From the NCBI GenBank assembly GCA_016794465.1, contig JAEUKA010000036.1, forward strand, positions 124,001 through 188,000: DNA of 64,000 nt, written 5' to 3'. Source of the DNA: Myxococcales bacterium (lineage in GTDB: Bacteria; Myxococcota_A; Polyangia; Palsa-1104; JAEUJZ01). Within the stretch, counting starts at the first letter, position 1, and each line of letters starts with the position of its first letter. This document shows, piece by piece, positions 17,980-26,961 of this stretch. A model generated the notes under the pieces. That model saw only the letters and a list, made by a program, of their open reading frames with translations. It was not told where the DNA came from and ran no database searches. The position numbers and the translations under genes are program-made.

Positions 17980-19274
17980 GCAGCACTGTCCGCGACGGCT
18001 CCACGCCTCTTTCTCTCCGCGACCGACTCCTCCTCATCCGCCGGGAGGAGTGGCCACCGCTGCTCTGGTCGTTCTTCTACTTTTTCTTTCTGCTGTGTAG
18101 CTACTACGTCCTGCGTCCGGTCCGCGAGGAGATGGGCATCCAGGCCGGGGTCGGCAACCTGCGCTGGCTGTTCACGGCGGTGTTCGTGGTGATGCTGCTG
18201 CTGACGCCGATCTTCGGGCTGCTGTTTTCGCGCTTTTCTCGGCGCCAGGTGCTGCCCTTTGTGTATCTGTTCTTTGCCGTCAACCTGGGTCTGTTCTGGC
18301 TGCTGTTTGAGTCCCACCTGTACCTGCGCCAGGCCACGATTGCGTTCTTCATCTGGGTGAGCGTCTTTAACCTGTTTGCCGTCTCGGTGTTCTGGAGCTT
18401 CATGGCCGACCTGTGGAACACCGATGAGGCGCGACGACTGTACGGCTTTATCGCAGCAGGCGGCACGGCGGGGGCGATTGTGGGACCGGCGCTGACGGCG
18501 CTGTTCTCGAACCGGATCGGGCCGGTGAACCTGCTGCTGATCTCGATGGGCTGCCTGCTGGTCTGTGTGGCCTGCATTGGACAGCTGCGCGGCTGGGCGG
18601 AACGGCAACGGGACGCTGGCGCCCCAACCTCGCCGAGTGAGCGACCGGGCATTCTGGCCGGCGTGCGGCTGGCGATGTCGTCACCCTATCTGCTCAGCAT
18701 CTGCGCATACGTGATCCTGTACAGCACCACGTCAACGTTCCTATACATCCAGCAGGCAGAGATCATTGACAAGTCGATCCACTCCTCTGCGGAGCGGACG
18801 GCGCTGTTTGCGCAGATGGACCTGGCGGTCAATGTACTGACGCTGGTGATTCAGGTGCTGGTGCTACAGCCGCTGCTGGCGCGGCTGGGCCTTTTGGTGG
18901 CGCTGACGGTGTTGCCGCTGCTGACCCTGGTCGGCTTCTTGGGGTTGGGGCTGCATCCGGTCCTGCCGATGTTGATTGCGGTGGCGGTGCTGCGGCGGGT
19001 GGGCGAGTTTGCGATTGCCAAGCCATCCCGCGAGACGCTGTTCAACGTGCTCGGGCCGGTCGAAAAGTATCAGGCCAAGAACTTCATGGACACGGTGGTC
19101 TACCGAGGCGGCGACACCGCGAGCAGCTGGCTGCTGTCTGGGCTCAAGTCGCTTGGCTTTGGGATTGTCGGCGTGTCACTGCTGGCGGTGCCGCTGGCGG
19201 CGCTGTGGGCGGTCGTCGGCGCGTCCCTGGGTCGAGCCCATGGCCGCATGGCCGAGCAAAAGTCAGGCAAGTAG
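17976..19274 (+). CDS. MFS protein resembling NTP/NDP exchange transporters
   Basis: 432 residues with about eleven or twelve membrane helices. The N-terminal SYYVLRPVREEMG and the following GNLRWLFTAVF resemble the bacterial nucleotide-transporter-like (Npt/Tlc-related) branch of the MFS, and FMADLWNTDEARRLYGFIAAGGTAGAIVGP is the matching central loop and helix. Classical members exchange ATP for ADP in intracellular parasites; free-living homologues are of uncertain substrate. Translationally coupled to the Tat epimerase upstream (4-nt overlap). Its 3' end overlaps the convergent deacetylase gene by 12 nt. Confidence 0.75.
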   Translation: MSSTVRDGSTPLSLRDRLLLIRREEWPPLLWSFFYFFFLLCSYYVLRPVREEMGIQAGVGNLRWLFTAVFVVMLLLTPIFGLLFSRFSRRQVLPFVYLFFAVNLGLFWLLFESHLYLRQATIAFFIWVSVFNLFAVSVFWSFMADLWNTDEARRLYGFIAAGGTAGAIVGPALTALFSNRIGPVNLLLISMGCLLVCVACIGQLRGWAERQRDAGAPTSPSERPGILAGVRLAMSSPYLLSICAYVILYSTTSTFLYIQQAEIIDKSIHSSAERTALFAQMDLAVNVLTLVIQVLVLQPLLARLGLLVALTVLPLLTLVGFLGLGLHPVLPMLIAVAVLRRVGEFAIAKPSRETLFNVLGPVEKYQAKNFMDTVVYRGGDTASSWLLSGLKSLGFGIVGVSLLAVPLAALWAVVGASLGRAHGRMAEQKSGK

Positions 19275-20210
19275 TTGGCCGAGCCGCTGCGCCGCCACCG
19301 CAAGCGGCACCACCTGGGCGTGATCACGAAGGAAGCGCAGCACCTCGACCAGGGCGGCTTGCTTCTGCCACAGCGGAACCTGCAGGTCGGGCTGCCGGGC
19401 GACAAGCTCAGCGGGAATGCCATCCTGCTTGGCGTCAATGAGGTCGATGCCGTGCAGCTCCAAGTTGAAGAACGGCTGCGCGGTCATGCCATGCAGCAGC
19501 ACCTGACGCAGCGTCGGCGAGAGCAGCAGAAAGGTCCCTATCGCCGGCAAGCGCAGCCACGGAGTGACCGCCACCGGCAGCTCCACAATCGGTGCAGTGC
19601 CGCGACGACTGGGGGCAGCAAGCGCGGGCCGATAGGGCTGACTGGGCCCAAGCTGCTGCCACGGCGAGCCAATGATCGATCCCGAGCGCTGCCCGGAGAG
19701 CCGCAGCTTGGCCAGCACCAAGAGCTTGGCCAGGTAATACGGCGGACAGGGAAACACCGACGAGTCGTAGCGGAAGCCCAAGCGCGAAAGCACCGCCAGC
19801 AGCTGGGGTGACAGCTCGTAGCCGGGGGCGCGAAACCCGCACGGACCTGGGGTCCCCACCCGCAGCTCATCGAGGATCTGCTCGCAGGCCAGCAGCTCGT
19901 GCTCGATCTCGGACTCTGTCAGCCGGCTCAGCTCGTAGGGATGGCCAAACGAGTGATTGCCCAGCTCGTGCCCGAGCCGCGCCGACTCGCGCAGCAGCGG
20001 TCGACCGGCCATGCCATCGAGGGCATCGGCGCCGACTACAAACAGCGTCGCCTGAATCCCCAAGCGATCGAAGACCTCCAAAAAGCGGGGCAGCGCGCGC
20101 TGCAACACCACTTCGGTGAGCTGCTCGGGAACCGGGCCCAGTCCGTGAATGTGGTGATAGCAGCGCAGCGGATCAAGATCGACCGAGACGCTGGCCAGCG
20201 AGAGCTTCAT
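19263..20210 (-). CDS. Polysaccharide deacetylase (NodB-like)
   Basis: 315 residues from ATG 20210 (MKLSLASVSVDLD), 7 nt after the stop of the methyltransferase gene. Motifs of carbohydrate esterase family 4: the general-base Asp in SVDLD (11-13), metal ligands in NHSFGHPYE (HxxxH), and GFRAPGYELSP as motif 3. It would remove N-acetyl groups from a polysaccharide or lipid-linked sugar in a metal-dependent way. No signal peptide is visible, so it acts in the cytoplasm, like ArnD-related enzymes that work on lipid-linked sugars at the membrane face. Last gene of a four-gene glycan operon; its 3' end overlaps the convergent MFS gene. Confidence 0.87.
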   Translation of the reverse strand: MKLSLASVSVDLDPLRCYHHIHGLGPVPEQLTEVVLQRALPRFLEVFDRLGIQATLFVVGADALDGMAGRPLLRESARLGHELGNHSFGHPYELSRLTESEIEHELLACEQILDELRVGTPGPCGFRAPGYELSPQLLAVLSRLGFRYDSSVFPCPPYYLAKLLVLAKLRLSGQRSGSIIGSPWQQLGPSQPYRPALAAPSRRGTAPIVELPVAVTPWLRLPAIGTFLLLSPTLRQVLLHGMTAQPFFNLELHGIDLIDAKQDGIPAELVARQPDLQVPLWQKQAALVEVLRFLRDHAQVVPLAVAAQRLGQLLA

Positions 20211-20217
20211 CGCCGCA

Positions 20218-21777
20218 CTATGCCACGGTGGCGGGACGCGTCCCCACCACTGTCCAGCTGTAGCCATGGCGATGATGCAAGCGCACGTCGACAAAGCCGG
20301 CGGACTCCATCAGCTGCTGCGCCTCCTCTTTCCGATAGTAGCGAGAGCAGACTGGATTGAGCTGGTCGTAGATCACCAGATAGCGCTTGTCGCGATCGAA
20401 CTTCGACAGGACGTTCTGGATGTAGCTGCGCAGCGGCAGGTCGGCGAACCGGCACAGGTACAGGTAGCCATCGAGCCCCAGGTTGAGCGCATGCGACACC
20501 GCACTCAGCGCCGCGTGAGGCAGCCGGGTCGTCACTTGACGCAGCGGCGTCACCAGCTGGAGGTAGCGCTCATTGCCTTCGTGCCCGTAGAGCCAGACCA
20601 GACACTGTCCGCCCGGTCGCAGCGCCGCATAGGCCGCTCGCAGGACCGGCAGCGGCTCGGGAATGTGATGGATCACGCCGATGGAAAACACGTAGTCGAG
20701 CGCCAGATCGCTGGGCAGCTGATGGCCGGGGATGTGCAGACAAGTGACTCGATCGCCATAGCGGGCCAGGTTTTCGCGCAGCGGTCCAATGGCATCGGAA
20801 GGCTCAACCGCGACGGCGCTCTTCGCGCCAGCATCCAGTAGCATGGCCACGATCCGTCCGGTGCCACTGCCAATCTCGGCCACCTTGGCAGAAGCCAGCT
20901 GGTCGGTTGACAGCAGCGGTCCGAAGATGTCTTTGAGCAGCTCGACCGAGCCGTAGTAGCCGTCGTTTTTGGTGTAGTGGGTCCACTGCTCGCCAAAGTC
21001 ACGGATGGTGCGGTCGTCGGGCGGATTCACCGGCTCGGACGCTGGCAGCGGCTTGTGCGCACAGACCAGCGCCGACACCCCAAACGGCACCGCGAGCTTG
21101 GGCGCCAGCTTGGTATCGATTGCAAACACTGCCGACAAGACCCGATTGAGGAGCGGTGTGTTGACCTCGTTTTCGCTCTGCAGCTGAATGCCCAGACCGC
21201 GAATCACCTGCCGCGCCAGCCAAATCGACGGGAACAGCAGGAAGTTGAAGTAGTACGAGGTATCGATGGTCAGGCCGGCGTCGCGAACCCGGTCGGTAAG
21301 GGCCTCGATGCGATAGCGGCGCTTGTGATGCGAGACTTCATCTTGCAGCCCCCACAGCGAGGGAAACGCCGGCACGGTCAGGAGGACGCGACCCCCGGGG
21401 GCCAGGACCCGCGCAATCTCGCGCAGGGCAACTGCATCGTCATCCACGTGCTCCAGGATGTCGGTGGCCAGCACCAGATCGACCGAGCCATCGGGCAAAG
21501 GCAGCTGACAGACATCGCCCAGCAGGACGGTACCGAGTCCCTTCTGCTCACACGCGGCAACTGCGGCGGGACTGGCATCGACTCCGGTGACGTGGGAAAA
21601 GCCCAGCTCGCGCAAGAGGCGCAGGTTGGTCCCGGTGCTGGTGCCGACATCCAGGACGCGCGCGCTCGGTGACAGGTTCAGGTGCGAGAGCGCCTCTGCA
21701 AACAGCTTGCGCCGACCGACAAACCACCAGTGGTTTTCCTCGACGGCGGACTCCACAGCGTATACGGCCTGGTCCAC
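20218..21777 (-). CDS. Fused double SAM-dependent methyltransferase
   Basis: 519 residues from a GTG at 21777, 8 nt after the asnB stop and with AAAGG upstream; an earlier GTG at 21834 would overlap asnB by 49 nt. Two class I methyltransferase domains are fused. The first has motif I VLDVGTSTGTN and LATDILEHVDDD, then a hydrophobic linker. The second begins at FGEQWTHY, with motif I VAEIGSGTGRIVAMLLDAG and SIGVIHHIPEP. Both keep the glycine-rich SAM loop. Together they could methylate two positions of one glycan or lipid-linked precursor. Third gene of the glycan operon. Confidence 0.85.
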   Translation of the reverse strand: MDQAVYAVESAVEENHWWFVGRRKLFAEALSHLNLSPSARVLDVGTSTGTNLRLLRELGFSHVTGVDASPAAVAACEQKGLGTVLLGDVCQLPLPDGSVDLVLATDILEHVDDDAVALREIARVLAPGGRVLLTVPAFPSLWGLQDEVSHHKRRYRIEALTDRVRDAGLTIDTSYYFNFLLFPSIWLARQVIRGLGIQLQSENEVNTPLLNRVLSAVFAIDTKLAPKLAVPFGVSALVCAHKPLPASEPVNPPDDRTIRDFGEQWTHYTKNDGYYGSVELLKDIFGPLLSTDQLASAKVAEIGSGTGRIVAMLLDAGAKSAVAVEPSDAIGPLRENLARYGDRVTCLHIPGHQLPSDLALDYVFSIGVIHHIPEPLPVLRAAYAALRPGGQCLVWLYGHEGNERYLQLVTPLRQVTTRLPHAALSAVSHALNLGLDGYLYLCRFADLPLRSYIQNVLSKFDRDKRYLVIYDQLNPVCSRYYRKEEAQQLMESAGFVDVRLHHRHGYSWTVVGTRPATVA

Positions 21778-21785
21778 GGTTCCGT

Positions 21786-23645
21786 TTACCTTTCGTCTTT
21801 GCGGAGCGTCTTCTGCAGGCTGAGCCAACACCACAGCAGCAGCCGCTGGTCTTCCTGACCGGTGCGGTGAGCTTCCCAGCGCTGCGCCAGAAAGCGATCA
21901 TCGAGGCCATCGATCGGAGTCACCGGCCCCGGCGAAAGGCGACGCAGCCACGCCGCCAGCGGAATGCCAAAGCCCTTCTTTTTCCGCTCCAGGATCTCTT
22001 TAGGCAGGACTCCCGTCAGCGCTTTCCGCAGCAGATACTTGCGCTGGCCGTGCCGGAGCTTGAAGCGAGTCGGCAGCCGCCGGCAGAACTCGACCAGATC
22101 GTTGTCGAGAAAGATCGCCCGGGTTTCCAGCGACACCAGCATCGCCGCCCGATCGACTTTGTGCAGGATGTCGTCTTGGAGATAGAAGTTGGTAAAGAAC
22201 TCCAGCGAGCGCTCGAGCGGACTCAAGCTGGGCTCGCGGTTCCACAAGGCGATGGCCTCGCTGTAGACCTCCTCGACCGGCAGCGGCTTCGCAAACAGAT
22301 CCGGCAGGGCGGCGGGATCTAAGGGCGACATCCAGACCGGATTCCAGAGCGAGCGGTCGTACGACAGGCCCATGAGGAAGCGCCGCAGCCGGAAGTCGAT
22401 TCCCATGTTGCCAAGCGAGATCGGCAGCCGCGCCGCGAGCTGACGCAGGACGGTGTGGACGGACTTGGGCATCACCTGGGAATAGAGCCCCGCCGGTCGC
22501 AGCGCCAGGAACGGATCGTAGCCGGCAAACAGCTCATCCCCGCCATCCCCCGAGAGCGCAACCGTGACGTGCTGACGGGTAAAGGCACTCAGCAGATGAG
22601 TTGGAAGCAGCGACGCATCCCCCAGCGGCTCGTCCATTTTGCTAAGCAGCGCCGGCAACAGCTCACGCGCGGTATCAATGCTGAGGATCTGCTCGCGATG
22701 GGTCGTGCCGACAAAGCGGGCCATCTGTCGCGCAAACGGGGACTCATCAAACGAGGGCTCGACAAAGCCAATCGTGAAGGAACGAATGCTCGCCGGGGGC
22801 AACGTACGCGCCATCCCCGCCAGCACCGCGCTCGAGTCGAGTCCGCCGCTTAAGAACACGCCCAGCGGAACGTCACTGACCAGCCGCCGCTGCACCGCTG
22901 CAAACAGCAGGTGGCGCAGCTCCTCGATGAGGCGCGGCTCATCGGCATCGGTCAGGCTGTCATCGGGGGTCAGCAGAAACTGCCAGTAGCGCTGATACCG
23001 TACCTGGCCGGTCTGGACATCGAGGCGCAGCCAGCAGCCCCCGGGCAGCTTGCGCACCCCCTCGTACAGTGTATGCGGCGCCGGAAAGTAGCCGTAGGCA
23101 AAGTACTTCTGCAGTGAGGTCAGCGACAGCCCCGGCGCAAAGTCCGAGTGTCCGAGCAGGCCGCGCAGCTCGCTGGCAAACAGCAAGCGCTGGCCGTCAT
23201 GCGCGTAGTAGAGCGGCTTTTCCCCAAAGCGATCCCGCGCCAAGAACAGCTGCCGCCGCTTCTGATCGAAGATCGCAAACGCGAACATTCCATTGAGCCG
23301 ACGCGGCAGATCGTCGCCCCACTCCTCGAAGCCGTGGACCAGGACTTCGGTATCGGAGCACTCGGTGACGAAGCGATGCCCGCGCAAGACAAGCTCGGCC
23401 CGCAGCTCGGCGTGGTTGTAGATCTCGCCGTTGTAGACCACCGCGACGGTGCCATCTTCGTTCCACATCGGCTGATGCCCACCGATGAGATCCCGGATCG
23501 CCAGCCGCCGATGTCCCAGATAGACCCGCTGCGCTGCATCACAGTGAAAGCCCTCGCCATCTGGACCACGATGCGCAAGAGCGTTGGTCATCGCGACAAG
23601 GTCCGCCCGATCTCCACTCCCCCAAAAACCAGCGATGCCGCACAT
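21786..23645 (-). CDS. asnB: Asparagine synthase-like glutamine amidotransferase
   Basis: 619 residues, typical for AsnB. Met is followed by the catalytic Cys2 (MCGIAGFW), the N-terminal glutaminase with AHRGPDGEG and YNGEIYNH; the C-terminal synthetase has the PP-loop LSGGLDSSAVLA and ALSGDGGDELFAGYD. The enzyme hydrolyses glutamine and passes ammonia to an adenylated acid. In exopolysaccharide or O-antigen clusters AsnB-like proteins often amidate uronic acids, and the neighbours here (GT2, methyltransferase, deacetylase) support that use over asparagine supply. Its ATG overlaps the stop of the GT2 gene (TGATG). Confidence 0.92.
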   Translation of the reverse strand: MCGIAGFWGSGDRADLVAMTNALAHRGPDGEGFHCDAAQRVYLGHRRLAIRDLIGGHQPMWNEDGTVAVVYNGEIYNHAELRAELVLRGHRFVTECSDTEVLVHGFEEWGDDLPRRLNGMFAFAIFDQKRRQLFLARDRFGEKPLYYAHDGQRLLFASELRGLLGHSDFAPGLSLTSLQKYFAYGYFPAPHTLYEGVRKLPGGCWLRLDVQTGQVRYQRYWQFLLTPDDSLTDADEPRLIEELRHLLFAAVQRRLVSDVPLGVFLSGGLDSSAVLAGMARTLPPASIRSFTIGFVEPSFDESPFARQMARFVGTTHREQILSIDTARELLPALLSKMDEPLGDASLLPTHLLSAFTRQHVTVALSGDGGDELFAGYDPFLALRPAGLYSQVMPKSVHTVLRQLAARLPISLGNMGIDFRLRRFLMGLSYDRSLWNPVWMSPLDPAALPDLFAKPLPVEEVYSEAIALWNREPSLSPLERSLEFFTNFYLQDDILHKVDRAAMLVSLETRAIFLDNDLVEFCRRLPTRFKLRHGQRKYLLRKALTGVLPKEILERKKKGFGIPLAAWLRRLSPGPVTPIDGLDDRFLAQRWEAHRTGQEDQRLLLWCWLSLQKTLRKDER

Positions 23646-24676
23646 CAGTCCTGCCTGGGACGCGCCGGGCCAAAGTTGACCGTCTTGCGAATGAGATAAG
23701 CCGCCCGCCCCTGCGACTCATAGTACGTGCGGACCAGCGCCTCGGCGAGCAGTCCCATCAGGATTCCCATCACCCCGACCAGGAAGAACAGCACCGTCAG
23801 CAGCGGCAGCGGCGTCAGGATCATCGAGACATCTTTGATCAGCCGCAGATACAGCATCGCCGCGAACGACATTCCCGACAGCACCATTGACACCAGGCCG
23901 AAGGCCCCGAACACGTAGATCGGCTTGACAAAGTAGCGCTCTAGGAACTTCACCACCATCAGATCCAAGATGACCTTGCCGATGCGCTCCAGACCGTACT
24001 TGGACTGGCCAAAGCGACGGGGATGATGTCGTACCGGCATCTCGGTAATCGGCGCGCCCATCCACGACGCATAGATGGGAATGAAGCGGTGCATCTCTCC
24101 GTAGAGGCGAATTCCTTTGAGGATGTCGGCCCGATACGCCTTGAGCGTGCAGCCGTAGTCGCGCAGATACACCCCCGAGGTCCACGAGATGATTCGATTG
24201 GCGACCTGACTGATCAGCGTGCGCCGAATCGCCGCATCTTGGCGATGTTGTCGCCACCCCGACACCACTCCGTAGCCTTCCTTGAGCTTGGCAACCAGCG
24301 CGGGAATGTCTTCCGGATCATTCTGCAGGTCGGCATCGATCGTAACGATGATCTCCCCCGACGCATGATCGATTCCGGCCATCATCGCGGCAGTCTGTCC
24401 GTAGTTGCGGCGCAGGCTGATCACCTTCAGCTCGGGCCGCTTGGTCGCCTCGGCTTGCAGGTGCTTGAGGGTCTGATCCCGACTGCCATCATCAATGGCA
24501 ATCACCTCAAAGGAACAGTCCATAGCGGACAAGACGGCAAACAGTCGCTCACACAGCGGGGCGACGTTGTCTTCTTCTTGGTACAGGGGCACCAGCACGG
24601 ACAGAGCCACCTGTGCTGCGGCTTCCCCCGAATCGGAAATCGTGGGCAAGGATGGAAGCACGGGTGGGGTGGACAT
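23645..24676 (-). CDS. GT2 polyprenyl-phosphate glycosyltransferase (DPM/GtrB/ArnC type)
   Basis: 343 residues from ATG 24676, with GGAAAAGAG upstream. N-terminal GT-A domain: LSVLVPLYQEEDNV, AIDDGSRD, and DADLQND as the DXD metal site; RRFGQSKYGLERIGKVILDL is the classical segment next to the catalytic base in Dpm1/ArnC/GtrB enzymes. Two membrane helices form the C-terminus. Such enzymes load a sugar onto undecaprenyl phosphate in the cytoplasm. First gene of the glycan operon and divergent from a GT-C transferase (24803-26578) that could use the loaded lipid after flipping. Confidence 0.92.
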   Translation of the reverse strand: MSTPPVLPSLPTISDSGEAAAQVALSVLVPLYQEEDNVAPLCERLFAVLSAMDCSFEVIAIDDGSRDQTLKHLQAEATKRPELKVISLRRNYGQTAAMMAGIDHASGEIIVTIDADLQNDPEDIPALVAKLKEGYGVVSGWRQHRQDAAIRRTLISQVANRIISWTSGVYLRDYGCTLKAYRADILKGIRLYGEMHRFIPIYASWMGAPITEMPVRHHPRRFGQSKYGLERIGKVILDLMVVKFLERYFVKPIYVFGAFGLVSMVLSGMSFAAMLYLRLIKDVSMILTPLPLLTVLFFLVGVMGILMGLLAEALVRTYYESQGRAAYLIRKTVNFGPARPRQD

Positions 24677-24762
24677 CTCTTTTCCCAGGTTCAAGGTAAG
24701 TGACCGGCAAGCTATCGCAAACGGTCGTCTCGATGCAAGTCTTGGGTCCGACAGCGCAGGTC

Positions 24763-24790
24763 TTGCTATTAGACGGAACTTGGTTACGCT
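24763..24790 (+). promoter_or_regulatory. Candidate promoter for the GT-C gene
   Basis: TTGCTA, 16-nt spacer and TACGCT lie 12 nt before the ATG at 24803, inside the 126-nt divergent region shared with the GT2 operon. Only moderate match to sigma70-type boxes. Confidence 0.35.
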
Positions 24791-24802
24791 GCGCGCTCGC
24801 TG

Positions 24803-26578
24803 ATGAACGCTGTCCTCACACAGCCTGCCCCGGGCGGTGGTCCGCATCTGCAAGGGGAGCCGCCAGACCGGACTCCCAACTGGGTGCGGCTGGGACTGTT
24901 TTTCGTGCTCTCTGTGTATGTCCTGTATTCCTCCTTTGGGATCGCGGGACCGTATCTGTGGGGACACTTTGGCTATCACGGTGCGACCTATGTGCTGCGC
25001 GCGCGGATGACGCTGCGGTTTCATCTGCTGACTCCGGCGACCTGGCCCGGCTTCGTTCTGCCGCCGCTGCCGCAGTCGTTCTACTTTCACCATCCCATCG
25101 GCTACCATCACCTCCTGGTTCCCTTTCTGTGGCTCTTCGGGGATCACGAGTGGGTGGCACGTGCGGTCGCAGCCGGAGGAGGACTCCTGTGTCTGGGGGC
25201 TCTGTACGCGCTGACGAAGCGACACTTTGGGGCGCCCGCTGGTCTGCTGGCTACCGCTGTGTATGTGGGACTGCCGATCGTTGGTTCCTTTAGTACGCTG
25301 TCCGATCCGATGCTGCTGGCGATGGCGTGCTGTCTGGTGACTGCCGATGCCTACGTGCAGTATCTACGCGAGCCGACGCGGCGCTGGCTGTGGCAAGGCT
25401 GCGCGGGACTGGTGCTGGGCGGGCTCCTGATGTGGGAGTCCTACTTTGAAGCATTCTTCCTAGGAGCCCATGCGCTGGTGCTGATCTTCGTCGGAAGGCG
25501 GCTGCGACCGGTGGTGACGCGGCGGACTCCTATCGTGTGGTTTGTGGCGACGTTCTTTGCCAGCTCGCTGACGATGGCGTTTCACTTCCTGCTGATGTGG
25601 AAGAAGGGAGCCTTTGCGGACTTCCTGACTTCCTATCAGTCCCGTCACTCCGCAAGCTTTGAGTACGCCAAGGCGCAACACATCAAGTGGCTGCTGCTGC
25701 TGTATGGAAAGCCGCTGCTGTGGCTGGGTGGCGCGTGGCTGGTGGGGTTTGTGCTGCGGCTGCTTCGTGGCAAGACGCGACGGCGAGATGTGCTGGTGCT
25801 GCTGTTCTTCTTGATCAACACGCTCTACATCGCGCTGTTCCCAAGTGCCTCGGCGATTCACCTGTATCGGGTCTTCTTTTACTCCTCGTTCTTGGCGCTG
25901 GCGGTCGCGGATCTGGCCCTGGATCTGCATTCCTTTCTGCGGTGGATCACGACCTATGTAGCGGAGTCCCAGCAAGCGCTGGCGCAGCGGATTCCTGTCG
26001 TGGTGACGGTATTGCTGCTGCTGGCATACTTCGCGACAGTCGGGCCGCATACCTATCGGAATGTGCTCGAGAGCCGGGTCTTGATGGGCACGCACGGTCA
26101 GCCGGGCTATGACCCGCAGTACGAGAAGCTGCGCTTCGCCCAGGAAGCGTCGCGCCGGTCGACCAAAGAGGTCTGCTTTGCCGCCTTCAACCTGCCGCAC
26201 CGGATCGAGTTCGAGTACTACCTCGATCGATCGTTCTGTATGCCGCAGACCTGGGGCAACCTCGCAACGCTGGCGCAGGTCCCGCAGCTACAGCGCGAGC
26301 ACCCGAACATGATCCTGGTACTCGACAGTCAGCTAGCGGGAGAGGAGCGGCGACTCCTCATCGAGCTGCTGCGGCAGCATCCGGGCTACTTGTACGGGAC
26401 ATATCTGCTAGTGGACTTGGGTCAGCACGGCGCGGGACTGACGGAGTATCGCTTTGCCAAGCAGCGGCCATCGTGGGCATGGCGCTGGCTGGTGTCGCAT
26501 CAGTATCCGCCGCTGTTGCCCGTTCCGCACCAGAGTCCTCACGGGCAGCGCCTGCGCGCCGATCTGAGTGGCAGCTAA
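24803..26578 (+). CDS. GT-C membrane glycosyltransferase (ArnT/GT39-83-like)
   Basis: 591 residues, about ten to twelve helices spread over residues 30-410 and a soluble C-terminal domain. After the first helix comes a long periplasmic loop and HHPIGYHHLLVPFLWLFG, which matches the HxPxxxxL segment of PMT/ArnT-type enzymes; a clear acidic pair in the loop is not obvious. These enzymes use polyprenyl-phosphate sugars as donors on the periplasmic side. Divergent from the GT2 that would make such donors, so the two probably form a donor-maker/donor-user pair. Acceptor unknown. Confidence 0.8.
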   Translation: MNAVLTQPAPGGGPHLQGEPPDRTPNWVRLGLFFVLSVYVLYSSFGIAGPYLWGHFGYHGATYVLRARMTLRFHLLTPATWPGFVLPPLPQSFYFHHPIGYHHLLVPFLWLFGDHEWVARAVAAGGGLLCLGALYALTKRHFGAPAGLLATAVYVGLPIVGSFSTLSDPMLLAMACCLVTADAYVQYLREPTRRWLWQGCAGLVLGGLLMWESYFEAFFLGAHALVLIFVGRRLRPVVTRRTPIVWFVATFFASSLTMAFHFLLMWKKGAFADFLTSYQSRHSASFEYAKAQHIKWLLLLYGKPLLWLGGAWLVGFVLRLLRGKTRRRDVLVLLFFLINTLYIALFPSASAIHLYRVFFYSSFLALAVADLALDLHSFLRWITTYVAESQQALAQRIPVVVTVLLLLAYFATVGPHTYRNVLESRVLMGTHGQPGYDPQYEKLRFAQEASRRSTKEVCFAAFNLPHRIEFEYYLDRSFCMPQTWGNLATLAQVPQLQREHPNMILVLDSQLAGEERRLLIELLRQHPGYLYGTYLLVDLGQHGAGLTEYRFAKQRPSWAWRWLVSHQYPPLLPVPHQSPHGQRLRADLSGS

Positions 26579-26596
26579 GCGTGAATCGAGAAGGAA

Positions 26597-26809
26597 TCAG
26601 TTGCCGGTCTGGCCGCGCAGCTTGTAGGCATCGTTGGTTCCGCCGCCTTCCTTGGCCGTATCCGTCTTGGACGTGGAGCCTTTGGCAGCATCCTTCTTGG
26701 GCTCTTTCTTGTCTTCCTTCTTGGCTGTCGCGGGGTCTGCGGCCAAGGCCAGAGTCGGGGCACCAAGCGACAAGGACAACGACAGGACAGTCAGCAGTAC
26801 GGTCTTCAT
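26597..26809 (-). CDS. Small secreted Lys/Asp-rich protein
   Basis: 70 residues from ATG 26809 with GAGG upstream. Residues 1-24 are a clear signal peptide (MKTVLLTVLSLSLSLGAPTLALAA, cut after ALA). The mature 46 residues are almost pure low-complexity: runs of Lys with Asp/Glu (KKEDKKEPKKD), then Thr/Gly, with DAYKLRGQTGN at the end. It is probably periplasmic or secreted and unstructured. Possible roles include binding to anionic polymer or metal, but nothing in the sequence proves one. Convergent with the GT-C gene (18-nt gap). Confidence 0.7.
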   Translation of the reverse strand: MKTVLLTVLSLSLSLGAPTLALAADPATAKKEDKKEPKKDAAKGSTSKTDTAKEGGGTNDAYKLRGQTGN

Positions 26810-26961
26810 GGGGAACCTCACTTGTAGGGATCGAGACTTTGGGTAGCTTGAAGCTACCAAGCCAGGGACGGCCCGACAACCTCACCCATTCGTGCTGACG
26901 GCAATCTCCCCAGCAAGAAGCCTGGCAAAGTGTGCGAAACTTTGGCTGGTCGAGCCTCAGG

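Noticed and set aside
19263..26578. Exosortase-type exopolysaccharide cluster
   Set aside because: AsnB, deacetylase and GT2 are found in such loci, but no exosortase or PEP-CTERM protein is in the window.
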